Origin: Achromobacter spanius
GTDB lineage: Bacteria > Pseudomonadota > Gammaproteobacteria > Burkholderiales > Burkholderiaceae_B
DNA length: 64,000 bases
Direction of reading: 5' to 3'
Assembly (NCBI RefSeq): GCF_003994415.1
Contig: NZ_CP034689.1
Span: 3,720,001 to 3,784,000 of the forward strand
Shown: positions 45,356 to 53,226 of the stretch, piece by piece
Layout of the letters: the number at the start of each line of letters is the position of its first letter
Numbering within the stretch: the first letter of the stretch is position 1
Made by a program: the position numbers and the translations under genes
Notes under the pieces: model-generated
The model's database searches: none
Told to the model about the DNA's origin: nothing
The model's input: the letters and a program-made list of their open reading frames with translations, nothing else

Positions 45356-46978
45356 TTAGAACGACATTTCAGGCGAGGGCGCGGCGGGCGCCTTGGACTC
45401 CTCCGGCAGTTGCGCCACGGTGGCGTCCGTGGTGAGGATCAGGCCGGCGATGGACGCCGCGTTCTGCAACGCGGTGCGCGTCACCTTGGTGGGGTCGATC
45501 ACGCCCAGTTCCACCAGGTCGCCGTAGTTGCCGGTGGCCGCGTCGTAGCCATGGTTGCCCTTGCCTTCCAGCACCTTCGCCACAATCACCGAAGGCTCGT
45601 CGCCCGCGTTGGTGACGATGGCGCGCAACGGCGCCTCCAGCGCGCGCAACACGATGCGGATGCCTGCGTCCTGATCGGCGTTGGCGCCTTTCAGGCCGTG
45701 GATGGCCGTGCGCGCCCGCAACAACGCCACGCCGCCCCCGGGCACAATGCCCTCTTCCACGGCGGCACGCGTGGCGTGCAGCGCGTCGTCCACGCGGTCC
45801 TTCTTCTCTTTCATCTCGACCTCGGTGGCGGCGCCCACCTTGATCACGGCAACCCCGCCGGCCAGCTTCGCCACGCGTTCCTGCAGCTTTTCGCGGTCGT
45901 AGTCGCTGGTGGCTTCGTCCACCTGCTTGCGCAGCACCGCCACGCGCGCTTCGATATCCGCCTGCTTGCCCGCGCCGCCGATAATGACGGACGCTTCCTT
46001 GCGCACTTCCACGCGCTGCGCGCCGCCCAGCTGTTCCAGCGTGGTCTTTTCCAACTGCATGCCGGTCTCGTCCGAGATCACGGTCGCGCCCGTCAGGATG
46101 GCGATATCTTCCAGCATCGCGCGGCGGCGGTCGCCAAAGCCGGGGGCCTTTACCGCCACCACTTTGAGCACGCCGCGAATCGAGTTCACGACCAAGGTGG
46201 CCAGCGCTTCGCCGTCCACATCCTCGGCCACGATCATCAAGGGCTTGCCCGCCTTGGCGGCAATTTCCAGCACCGGCAACAGATCGCGGATGTTCGAGAT
46301 CTTCTTGTCATGCAGCAGCACCAGCGGCTCGTCCAGTTGCGCCACCTGCTTCTCGGGGTCGGTCACGAAATACGGGCTAAGGTAGCCGCGGTCAAACTGC
46401 ATGCCTTCGACCACATCCAGCTCGTTGTCCAAGGACTTGCCGTCTTCCACCGTGATGACGCCTTCGCGGCCGACCTTGTCCATGGCCTGGGCAATGATCT
46501 GGCCGATGGTCTCGTCGGAATTGGCCGACAAAGACGCCACCTGCGCAATTTCCTTGCTGGTCGAGATGGGCTTGGAAAGCGTTTTCAGATTTTCCACCAC
46601 GGCCTGCACGGCCTGGTCCACGCCGCGCTTCAGGTCCATGGGGTTCATGCCCGAGGCCACGTACTTCATGCCCTCTTGCACGATGGCCTGCGCCAGCACG
46701 GTGGCAGTGGTGGTGCCATCGCCCGCCACGCCGGCCGTCTTCGACGCTACCTGCTTGACGATCTGGGCGCCCATGTTCTCGAACTTGTCCTTCAGTTCGA
46801 TTTCCTTGGCGACCGACACGCCGTCCTTCGTGATCGTCGGCGCGCCGAAGCTGCGTTCCAGCAGCACATTACGGCCCTTGGGTCCCAGCGTGACCTTGAC
46901 GGCGTCGGCCAGAATGTTGACGCCCTTCACCACGCGGGCGCGCGCGTTGTCGTGAAATTGAATGTCCTTGGCACTCAT
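45356..46978 (-). CDS. groEL: GroEL chaperonin, second-copy type without GGM tail
   Basis: 540 residues, 60 kDa chaperonin that folds proteins in a ring with GroES. Conserved parts: TLGPKGRNVLLERSFGAP, DGTTTATVLAQAI (ATP site), GYLSPYFVTDPE, the ATPase aspartate in RVDDALHATRAAVEEGIVPGGG. It ends APAAPSPEMSF instead of the Gly-Gly-Met repeat tail found in most GroEL, and the N-terminus MSAKDIQFHDNARARVVKG is also divergent. Both suggest a paralogue of the housekeeping copy. It is 63 bases after groES. Confidence 0.95.
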   Translation of the reverse strand: MSAKDIQFHDNARARVVKGVNILADAVKVTLGPKGRNVLLERSFGAPTITKDGVSVAKEIELKDKFENMGAQIVKQVASKTAGVAGDGTTTATVLAQAIVQEGMKYVASGMNPMDLKRGVDQAVQAVVENLKTLSKPISTSKEIAQVASLSANSDETIGQIIAQAMDKVGREGVITVEDGKSLDNELDVVEGMQFDRGYLSPYFVTDPEKQVAQLDEPLVLLHDKKISNIRDLLPVLEIAAKAGKPLMIVAEDVDGEALATLVVNSIRGVLKVVAVKAPGFGDRRRAMLEDIAILTGATVISDETGMQLEKTTLEQLGGAQRVEVRKEASVIIGGAGKQADIEARVAVLRKQVDEATSDYDREKLQERVAKLAGGVAVIKVGAATEVEMKEKKDRVDDALHATRAAVEEGIVPGGGVALLRARTAIHGLKGANADQDAGIRIVLRALEAPLRAIVTNAGDEPSVIVAKVLEGKGNHGYDAATGNYGDLVELGVIDPTKVTRTALQNAASIAGLILTTDATVAQLPEESKAPAAPSPEMSF

Positions 46979-47041
46979 TTCTAAGGCTCCTGATATGTCT
47001 ATGTCTTTGGAAGACTCCTGATACCGGCTCGGGCAGCGGCG

Positions 47042-47359
47042 TCAAGCCGCTTTCTTCAACGTGTCGCGGGCGGGTTCCAGCACCGCCAGCACATCGTCTT
47101 CCCGCATCACCAACAGCTCCTGGCCGTCGACTTTCACGGTTTGCCCGGCGTACTTGCCGAAGAGGACGTGGTCACCCACCTTCAGTTGCAGTGGCTGCAC
47201 GGCGCCGTCGCGACCGACCTTGCCGCTACCGACCGCCACGACTTCGCCCTGCTCGGGCTTTTCCGCCGCGGAATCGGGAATCACGATGCCGGATGCGGTC
47301 TTGCGTTCCTGTTCGATGCGCTTGACGATTACCCGGTCATAGAGGGGACGGATCTTCAT
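47042..47359 (-). CDS. groES: GroES co-chaperonin with extended C-terminus
   Basis: 105 residues, about ten longer than usual. Contains RPLYDRVIVKRIEQE, the mobile loop ERKTASGIVIPDSAAEKPEQG, and GDHVLFGKYAG. The extra end is LEPARDTLKKAA. It caps the GroEL ring. First gene of the pair; a sigma-32-like promoter lies 63 to 90 bases upstream. Confidence 0.95.
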   Translation of the reverse strand: MKIRPLYDRVIVKRIEQERKTASGIVIPDSAAEKPEQGEVVAVGSGKVGRDGAVQPLQLKVGDHVLFGKYAGQTVKVDGQELLVMREDDVLAVLEPARDTLKKAA

Positions 47360-47421
47360 GACTCAATCTCCTGAACAATACAGATCACCAAACACTGCGC
47401 CTCGCGGGCGCGCATCAGGAT

Positions 47422-47448
47422 TTATGGGCAGACCCGCGCGGCTTCAAG
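47422..47448 (-). promoter_or_regulatory. Sigma-32 (heat-shock) promoter of groES-groEL
   Basis: On the minus strand CTTGAA (47443-47448), 13 bases, GCCCATAA (47422-47429). This matches the heat-shock pattern CTTGAA then CCCCATNT at proper spacing. No CIRCE repeat is seen. Confidence 0.65.
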
Positions 47449-47472
47449 ACCCGCAAATTGCATCAAATTGCA

Positions 47473-48108
47473 TCAACGAAGTGGCTCACCAGAGACCCAG
47501 ATGCCGACCGCCTTTCCCAGCCGAAAAGTCACGCGCTTTTGCAGCTTGGCGGTGGGCGAGGCATGCACGGGACGGGGCTGCGAACGCCCTCCTTCAGCAT
47601 CCACGGTGGCATCATCCGCGTCCGTCTGATTCCAGATGCCGTTCTTGCGCGGCCGGAACATCCACCGCAGATATCCTTTCCGGGCAGCCAGTTCCATCAG
47701 CGCCGAGTGATCGGGCGCTTCCAGCGCGACGCGTTCCTGCCCGCCGGGCAGATCGGAATAGTCGGCAAAGGCCCGCCGGCAGGCCACGGCTTCTTCCAGC
47801 GGCGCATTCAGGCGGCACCAACCGGGATGCGCCACGCGCTCCACGTCCCAAGCGCCCAAGCGCCATCCGGCTTCCAACACGGCTTCGTCGATTTCAGCCA
47901 CGTCATTCCAGCGCTGGTTCAGCTGCAAGGCCGACGCCGCCACCGACCGCAGTGGCTGCGCAATCGCCGTCCTGTCGGGCTTGAAGCCGTGCCAGTGCAG
48001 CGTCAACAAAATAGGCGTGTCGGACTTTTGCACCGCGCTGGCGCTGACCGCGTATAGCGGCAGGCCCAGCGCGGCGATATGCGTGCGGATAGTCGTGAAG
48101 ATGTCCAT
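47473..48108 (-). CDS. Hypothetical protein
   Basis: 211 residues, not recognised. No signal peptide or membrane helix. It has conserved-looking tryptophan-rich blocks (LTLHWHGFKPD, LEAGWRLGAWDVERVAHPGW, YLRWMFRPRKNGIWNQ). The ATG at 48106-48108 has an ACGGAG site and is preferred over the open frame to 48162. It lies upstream of groES on the same strand, 113 bases away, and its stop falls in a ten-base direct repeat (AAATTGCATC twice, 47455-47474). Confidence 0.7.
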   Translation of the reverse strand: MDIFTTIRTHIAALGLPLYAVSASAVQKSDTPILLTLHWHGFKPDRTAIAQPLRSVAASALQLNQRWNDVAEIDEAVLEAGWRLGAWDVERVAHPGWCRLNAPLEEAVACRRAFADYSDLPGGQERVALEAPDHSALMELAARKGYLRWMFRPRKNGIWNQTDADDATVDAEGGRSQPRPVHASPTAKLQKRVTFRLGKAVGIWVSGEPLR

Positions 48109-48247
48109 GAGATCTCCGTTATCGAAAAGCGGATTTCGCGTGGGGGCATGCCCATCGAACAAACATGCCTGACGAATTTATCGCTTCTTGAAATGGTGCT
48201 CAAGCGTAGAGAAAATGCCGGGACGTCCGGACGACTATCGCGGCAAG

Positions 48248-48484
48248 CTACGTGTCGGCCTTGGCTTGTTGCGCTCGATACTCAGGCACGGCGAGGCCGC
48301 CGACGCCCCAGTTTTCCATATCCACTTCGTCTATCACCACGAAGGTCGACGCTCGCGGCTTGCCCAACACGTCAAACAGCAGATCGCTGACGCCTTTGAT
48401 CAGCGCTCGCTTCTGTTCGGGCGTTGTGGCCGTCGCGCCGGGCGCGGTGCCCTCACGAGTAACTTTGATATTTACGTAGGGCAT
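48248..48484 (-). CDS. 4-oxalocrotonate tautomerase family protein
   Basis: 78 residues. After removal of Met the N-terminus is Pro (PYVNIKVTREG), the catalytic base of the tautomerase superfamily. The rest (TTPEQKRALIKGVSDLLFDV, TFVVIDEVDMENWGVGG) is typical. It has a perfect AAAGGAG site, so the longer frame to 48577 is rejected. Such enzymes isomerise enol acids; the substrate here is unknown. Confidence 0.92.
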   Translation of the reverse strand: MPYVNIKVTREGTAPGATATTPEQKRALIKGVSDLLFDVLGKPRASTFVVIDEVDMENWGVGGLAVPEYRAQQAKADT

Positions 48485-48545
48485 GTTGTTCTCCTTTGAA
48501 CTTGGCCTTGCCACGGGATCAGTGCTTTGGCGGCGATGTTGACGG

Positions 48546-48757
48546 TCAAGCGCCCGCCACCTGGCCACCATCGACATGCAGGATTTCGCCAGTCACAAAG
48601 CCGGCGTCCCCCCGATACATTACCGCCTGCGCGATATCGGCGATGTAGCCCAAACGCTTCATGGGATGCAATCCCCCCCACGCCTGATGCGTTTTGGGCG
48701 CATGCATGGGCGTCTTGATGACGCCGGGCGACACCGCCGTTGACGCGGATATCCCGG
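48546..48757 (-). pseudogene. SDR oxidoreductase, C-terminal fragment with frameshift
   Basis: The stop is at 48546-48548. The readable end (SPGVIKTPMHAP, GYIADIAQAVMYRGDAGFVTGEILHVDGGQVAGA, read in parts) is the C-terminal quarter of a short-chain dehydrogenase. One extra G near 48735 shifts the frame before DIRVN, and homology stops near 48757, where it joins a LysR fragment on the other strand. The catalytic part is missing, so it is non-functional. Confidence 0.85.
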
Positions 48758-48760
48758 GTG

Positions 48761-48892
48761 GAAGCCCCGCCGCCCCCGCGTGAAATCGTGCTGCTTACAC
48801 GCCGACAGGACCGCAAGGACGCGCCCATCCAGACGGTAGTGGACTACCTGCCCGAGATGTTTGGCGATAACAAGGCGTTGTTTGAAACCTGA
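48761..48892 (+). pseudogene. LysR regulator, C-terminal fragment
   Basis: Reads PPREIVLLTRRQDRKDAPIQ, then TVVDYLPEMFGDNKALFET and TGA at 48890-48892, the C-terminal end of a LysR regulator. DNA-binding and most of the effector domain are absent. Together with the SDR fragment it marks a deletion that removed the facing 5' halves of a divergent gene pair. Confidence 0.75.
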
Positions 48893-48930
48893 CGTTGAAA
48901 CCTGCATTGAAGCCTGCGTTGCAGCCTAAA
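48882..48930. repeat. Twelve-base tandem repeat after the LysR fragment
   Basis: Units TTGAAACCTGACG, TTGAAACCTGCA, TTGAAGCCTGCG and TTGCAGCCTAAA. The first unit contains the end and stop codon of the LysR fragment. Confidence 0.65.
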
Positions 48931-48984
48931 AAAATCCGCAATTTTTCCCGCCGGCCTGATTGAAGAAATCAATCAAACCCGTCT

Positions 48985-49014
48985 CTTGAAACCTGCAAAC
49001 CCGATGCCACATTT
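48985..49014 (+). promoter_or_regulatory. Sigma-32-like promoter of the Hsp20 genes
   Basis: CTTGAA (48985-48990), 16 bases, CCACATTT (49007-49014), close to the heat-shock consensus CTTGAA then CCCCATNT. The repeat GATTGA, five bases, TCAATC (48958-48974) sits just upstream. The leader that follows contains the palindrome GGCTTATATAAGCC (49035-49048). Confidence 0.55.
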
Positions 49015-49099
49015 GCGCTATGGCGGGGCCGCGCGGCTTATATAAGCCATGCCGCTGAGCCCTACGCCCGTCTGAACCAGACCTTATCGGGAGACGATC

Positions 49100-49540
49100 A
49101 TGGCAACGTATCCATTTTTCGATAGCGGCATCAGTTCCGCCCTGGACACCCTGCAACAGCTGGACAAAATCCTGCGGTCCTCGACCGCGCCTTCCAATCT
49201 GCGATCCACCGCGCGCGGCGACTTTCCGCCCGTGAACGTGGGCGCCTGCGCCGATTCCATTGAAGTTGTGGCCTTCGTGCCCGGCGTGGACCCGGAAGCG
49301 CTTGAGGTCACCATGGAAAAAGGCCTGCTGAGCATTTCCGGCGAACGGCGCGAAGAGGAACCTGCCGGGCAAACCACCCTGTACGCCCGCGAACGCGCGC
49401 GTGGCCGCTTCAGCCGCGTGGTGGAACTGCCCAGCGACGCGGATCCCGAGAACATCCAGGCGCGCTACACCGACGGCTGCCTTTGCATCTCGATCGGCAA
49501 GCGCGAATCCGCCAAGCCGCGCCTGATCTCCGTCCAATGA
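49100..49540 (+). CDS. Hsp20 family small heat-shock protein
   Basis: 146 residues, ATP-independent holdase chaperone. Alpha-crystallin domain from near residue 45: FPPVNVGACADSIEVVAFVPGVDPEALEVTMEKGLLSISGER (read in parts), RGRFSRVVELPSDADPENIQARYTDGCLCI (read in parts). C-terminal IXI-like end LISVQ is weak. It has a CGGGAGA site and is followed after 29 bases by a second Hsp20 gene; the two probably act together. Confidence 0.93.
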   Translation: MATYPFFDSGISSALDTLQQLDKILRSSTAPSNLRSTARGDFPPVNVGACADSIEVVAFVPGVDPEALEVTMEKGLLSISGERREEEPAGQTTLYARERARGRFSRVVELPSDADPENIQARYTDGCLCISIGKRESAKPRLISVQ

Positions 49541-49569
49541 ACGCACGCTGACGACACAGGAGGACCATC

Positions 49570-49974
49570 ATGGAAGAACGCAACCAACTGGCCGCCACGC
49601 GCGGCTCGGAATCTTTGGCCAAGGTCTCGAACGACAGCAACCGCCCCGCCACCCTGCCCGCCGTGGACATTTACGAGAACGCCACCGGCATTACGCTCTT
49701 GGCCGACCTGCCGGGCGTGTCCAAGGACAGGCTGTCGATCAAGGTGCAGTCGAACGAACTGCTGATCGAAGGCGAAGCGGCCGTGCAGGTGCCGGCCGAG
49801 GTGCGGCTGGTGCACAACGAGCTGCGCGAACCCCTGTTCCGCCGCAGCTTCACGCTGGGCCATGACCTGGACAAGGACCACATCACCGCCAACTTGAAGC
49901 ACGGCGTGCTGACCTTGCAGATTCCGCGCCTGCGTGAAGCACAGCCCCGCAAAATCTCGGTCACCGTATCGTGA
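49570..49974 (+). CDS. Hsp20 family small heat-shock protein
   Basis: 134 residues. Alpha-crystallin domain: LPAVDIYENATGITLLADLPGVSKDRLSIKVQSNELLIEGEA (read in parts), FRRSFTLGHDLDKDHITANLKHGVLTLQIPR (read in parts), ending KISVTVS. It has a strong ACAGGAGGA site. It differs clearly from the upstream copy, so the pair is of the class A plus class B type that forms mixed oligomers. Confidence 0.93.
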   Translation: MEERNQLAATRGSESLAKVSNDSNRPATLPAVDIYENATGITLLADLPGVSKDRLSIKVQSNELLIEGEAAVQVPAEVRLVHNELREPLFRRSFTLGHDLDKDHITANLKHGVLTLQIPRLREAQPRKISVTVS

Positions 49975-50101
49975 TTTGCGAGCGTGCAACCCTGCGCCCG
50001 GCACCCGCCGGGCGCATTGACGTTTCAGCGGTCACGAAAGCCTTGCGGCAATCGCGTCCGGGTCTTGTGAACATCAAGTGAAGGTCTTGTGGGGAGGCCT
50101 T

Positions 50102-50374
50102 ATGGAGCATTCCGTCATTACGCAGTATCGCGGCTACATCCTTAGCGTGCGCGCCGTTCCGTTGCGCGCGCTGGACAAGCCTGGGTCGCTGCCGGCCGGC
50201 TTCATTTCGCTGGTGCAGGTGGTGCGATGCACCGACATTCTGGTCGACTGGTGCATGCCTTGCCCGCACACGCCCTGGGAAACCCCCGCCGAGGCGCTGC
50301 GCGAAGGCACGCAGTATCTGCAGCGGCTGATCAACACGGGTGCGATCGGGGTCGCGGCACCCATGCTTCAGTAG
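50102..50374 (+). CDS. Hypothetical small protein
   Basis: 90 residues, not recognised. No membrane helix. Contains YRGYILSVRAVPLRALD, VQVVRCTDILVDWCMPCPHT with three cysteines, and a helical end ALREGTQYLQRLINTGAIG. ATG at 50102 follows GGGGAGG and is chosen. It follows the Hsp20 pair by 127 bases. Confidence 0.75.
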   Translation: MEHSVITQYRGYILSVRAVPLRALDKPGSLPAGFISLVQVVRCTDILVDWCMPCPHTPWETPAEALREGTQYLQRLINTGAIGVAAPMLQ

Positions 50375-50389
50375 GCGGCAGTTCGCCCA

Positions 50390-51172
50390 TCAAGCGATGC
50401 GATAGCGTGCCGCCGCGCTGGCCATCCTGATGTCGCCCAGCAGTGCCTGCCGCGCGCCGTCCAAGGCCTCCCAGCGCGACGCCTCATGCAGCGGCGGGAT
50501 CGTCACTGCCTCGCGCCGGTCAAAGCCAACCAGCGCGGCGTCCACCAATTCGCCCACGTCCATCACTTCCGGCAGCGCATTGATATCGATGCCCGCGCGT
50601 TCCCAGATTTCGGTGCGCGTGGCGGCTGGCAACACGGCCTGCACATAGATGCCGGCGGGCGACAGCTCTTCATGCAAGGCCTGCGACAGGAACAACATAT
50701 AAGCCTTGGTGGCGCCATAGACCGCCATGCCGAACTGTGGCATGAAGCCCACCACCGACCCCACGTTGACGATAGCGCCCGTGCCGGCTTGCACCAGACG
50801 CGGCGCGATGGCGCTGGCCAGCCGCGTTGGGGCCGTCGTGTTCAGCGCCACCAGTTGGCCAGCCGCCTGAGGCGTTTGCGCCACAAAGTTGCCCGTCTGC
50901 GCGGCGCCCGCGTTGTTGATCAGGATCTGGATGCGGGCGTCATCGCGCAGCCTGGCCTCGACGGCTTCGATGTGGTCGTCGCGCGTCAGGTCTGCCACCA
51001 GCACGTCGACCGCAACGCCATGGTCTTGCCGTAAGCGCGCGGCCAGCGTGTCAAGCCGGGTTCGGTCGCGCGCCACCAGCACCAGGTCATGGCCACGCCG
51101 CGCAAAGCGTTCGGCATAGGTGGCGCCAATGCCGGAGGACGCGCCGGTAATCAACACTGTGGAGGAATTCAT
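50390..51172 (-). CDS. Short-chain dehydrogenase/reductase
   Basis: 260 residues. NAD(P)-binding motif TGASSGIGATYAERFARRG, LINNAGAAQTG, and catalytic Ser/Tyr/Lys in VGSVVGF and VYGATKAYM. It follows an Old Yellow Enzyme gene on the same strand by 92 bases; likely one operon. ATG at 51170-51172 is the standard start before VLITGASSG. Substrate unknown. Confidence 0.9.
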   Translation of the reverse strand: MNSSTVLITGASSGIGATYAERFARRGHDLVLVARDRTRLDTLAARLRQDHGVAVDVLVADLTRDDHIEAVEARLRDDARIQILINNAGAAQTGNFVAQTPQAAGQLVALNTTAPTRLASAIAPRLVQAGTGAIVNVGSVVGFMPQFGMAVYGATKAYMLFLSQALHEELSPAGIYVQAVLPAATRTEIWERAGIDINALPEVMDVGELVDAALVGFDRREAVTIPPLHEASRWEALDGARQALLGDIRMASAAARYRIA

Positions 51173-51220
51173 CTTGCAGCTCTCTTTGTAAGTGGGAACG
51201 GACCCCGCCGCGATGCGCAG

Positions 51221-51280
51221 CGGGTCAAGGGGAGTCAAGGGGAGTCAATGCGGGTCAGCGCGGGTCAGCGCACGTCAGCC
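51221..51280. repeat. Ten-base tandem repeat, six units, across the OYE stop codon
   Basis: Units in order: CGGGTCAAGG, GGAGTCAAGG, GGAGTCAATG, CGGGTCAGCG, CGGGTCAGCG, CACGTCAGCC. On the minus strand each unit contains TGA. The TGA of the CGGGTCAGCG unit at 51261-51270 is the OYE stop (51265-51267). Confidence 0.8.
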
Positions 51281-52353
51281 AAGGCCGGATAGTCGATGTA
51301 GCCTTCCGCGCCGCCGCCATAAAGCGTGGCCGGGTCCAACTGCGCCAGCGGCGCGTCCGTCTTCAGGCGCTGGACCAGGTCCGGGTTGGCGATGAACGGA
51401 CGCCCGAACGCGAACAGGTCGGCATGGCCCTGGGCAAACTGGGTAGCGGCCAGATCCAGGCCGTAGCCGTTGTTCGCGATATAGGTGTTCTTGAAGCGCC
51501 GGCGCAACGAACCATAATCAAACGGCGCCACGTCGCGCGGGCCGCCCGTGGCGCCTTCCACCACATGCAGATAGACCACGCCCAGCGCGTTGAGTTGGTC
51601 GGCAATGTAGTCGTACTGCGCCTGCGGGTCGCTGCACGAGATGCCGTTGGCGGGCGATACCGGCGAGATCCGCACGCCTGTGCGGTCAGCGCCAACCTCT
51701 GCGGCCACCGCCTGGACGACTTCAAGCAACAGCCGGGCACGGTTCTGCACCGAGCCGCCGTAAGCATCGTCGCGGTGGTTGGCGCCGTCCTTGGCGAACT
51801 GTTCAAGCAGATAGCCGTTGGCGCCGTGGACTTCAACGCCGTCAAAGCCCGCCGCGATGGCGTTGGCGGCCGCCTGCCGAAAATCGTTGACGATGCCGGG
51901 CAGCTCGTCCAACGCCAAGGCACGCGGCGTCGACACCGGTACAAAGCCATTGTTCACAAACGTCTTGGTCTCGGCGCGGATGGCGGATGGCGCCACGGGC
52001 GCGGCCCCGTTCTCTTGCAAGTCCACGTGCGACACGCGGCCCACATGCCACAACTGCAGAAAGATCTTGCCACCCTTGGCGTGCACGGCTTGCGTCACCT
52101 GGCGCCATCCCTCGACCTGCGCGGGCGTGTAGATCCCCGGCGTGTCTTGATAGCCCTGCCCCTGCCGCGAAATCTGCGTTGCCTCGGCAATCAACAAGCC
52201 CGCGGAGGCGCGCTGGCTGTAGTACGTGGCGGCAAACCGGCTGGGTACGAAGCCCGCCTCGGCACGGTTGCGCGTCAGCGGCGCCATCACGATGCGGTTG
52301 GAAAGCGTCAGGGATCCCAGTTGGTAGGGCTGAAACAAAGCGTTGTCGGTCAT
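51265..52353 (-). CDS. Old Yellow Enzyme family alkene reductase (NemA-like)
   Basis: 362 residues, FMN-dependent reductase of activated double bonds and nitro esters. Motifs: LSNRIVMAPLTRNRA, LQLWHVGRVSH, GVEVHGANGYLLEQF, the substrate/FMN His-Asn pair in VHGAN, and DDAYGGSVQNRARLLLEV. The family start MTDNALFQPYQLG fits the ATG at 52351-52353; an ATG at 52363-52365 is also possible. A divergent TetR gene and paired operators suggest control by electrophile stress, as for nemRA in E. coli. Confidence 0.92.
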   Translation of the reverse strand: MTDNALFQPYQLGSLTLSNRIVMAPLTRNRAEAGFVPSRFAATYYSQRASAGLLIAEATQISRQGQGYQDTPGIYTPAQVEGWRQVTQAVHAKGGKIFLQLWHVGRVSHVDLQENGAAPVAPSAIRAETKTFVNNGFVPVSTPRALALDELPGIVNDFRQAAANAIAAGFDGVEVHGANGYLLEQFAKDGANHRDDAYGGSVQNRARLLLEVVQAVAAEVGADRTGVRISPVSPANGISCSDPQAQYDYIADQLNALGVVYLHVVEGATGGPRDVAPFDYGSLRRRFKNTYIANNGYGLDLAATQFAQGHADLFAFGRPFIANPDLVQRLKTDAPLAQLDPATLYGGGAEGYIDYPALADVR

Positions 52354-52442
52354 GATCGGGTCCATCGAAAAGGGTTGAGCGCCAAGGCCGAAAGTGCGTG
52401 CTTGGCCTGTTGCGCTGGCGCTGGATGCGCTAACGGCGTTAA

Positions 52443-52493
52443 TGATGATGATCAACATCTAAATCGTCAAGCACTTTGATGATGATCGACATC
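52443..52493. promoter_or_regulatory. Paired operators between OYE and TetR genes
   Basis: TGATGATGATCAACATC (52443-52459) and TGATGATGATCGACATC (52477-52493), 16 of 17 bases the same, 34 bases apart. Each has GATG/CATC half-sites in inverted order. The position in the divergent spacer suits a TetR repressor. Confidence 0.7.
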
Positions 52494-52582
52494 AATGTAT
52501 ATTCACGTCCTGGGCACTGCATTGATCAACGAGGCACGCGATGTGGGCCGCGAAGTGAGAAACAACGAATGAGGGACAGCAA

Positions 52583-53164
52583 ATGAGAGTCACCAAGGCG
52601 CAGGCGCAGGCCAACCGGGCGCATATCGTCGAGACCGCATCGGCCCTGTTCCGAGAGCACGGCTACGACGGCGTGGGTGTGGCCGAATTGATGGCCGCGG
52701 CCGGTTTCACCCACGGCGGCTTCTATAAACACTTTCGGTCCAAGGCCGACCTGATGGCGGAGACCGCCGCGTCGGGGCTGTCGCAATCCCTGGCCATGAC
52801 GGGCGACATGGACCTGGCCAAGTTCATCAGCGTGTATGTGTCGCGCGCCCACCGCGACGGGCGCAGCGCCGGTTGCACCATGGCTGCCCTGTGCGGCGAT
52901 GCCGCGCGCCAATCAGACGACGTCAAAGCCACCTTTGCGACGGGCATCGAAGACATGCTGGCCGTGCTGGGCCGGGACGACGCCGCGCCGCAAGACGCTG
53001 ACCCGACGCGTGCCCGCGCCAAACGCATCGACTTGCTTGCCCGTGTGGTTGGAGCCGTCGCCTTGTCGCGCGCCTGCCCTGATGATTCCCCGCTGGCCGA
53101 CGAAATACTGGAGGCCTGTCGCAATGAACTGCTTGCGTCCCTGGCGCCAGAAGCCGCCGCTTAA
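52583..53164 (+). CDS. TetR family transcriptional regulator
   Basis: 193 residues. HTH: ANRAHIVETASALFREHGYDGVGVAELMAAAGFTHGGFYKHF (read in parts), the variant seen in NemR/AcrR-like regulators. A cysteine in SAGCTMAALCGDAAR could be redox-sensing, as in NemR (inference). Divergent from the OYE gene and followed after 62 bases by a MaoC gene on the same strand. Confidence 0.9.
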   Translation: MRVTKAQAQANRAHIVETASALFREHGYDGVGVAELMAAAGFTHGGFYKHFRSKADLMAETAASGLSQSLAMTGDMDLAKFISVYVSRAHRDGRSAGCTMAALCGDAARQSDDVKATFATGIEDMLAVLGRDDAAPQDADPTRARAKRIDLLARVVGAVALSRACPDDSPLADEILEACRNELLASLAPEAAA

Positions 53165-53226
53165 CGTCTCCGTTGTTCTGTGTTCAGTGCCTTGAATTCA
53201 CCGCCCATCTGATGGAGCCAATCCCC

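Noticed and set aside
45410..46984. 524-codon plus-strand open frame opposite groEL
   Set aside because: His/Val/Arg-rich shadow of a highly conserved gene.
47360..47472. CIRCE element upstream of groES
   Set aside because: No TTAGCACTC/GAGTGCTAA repeat is present; control is better explained by the sigma-32-like promoter.
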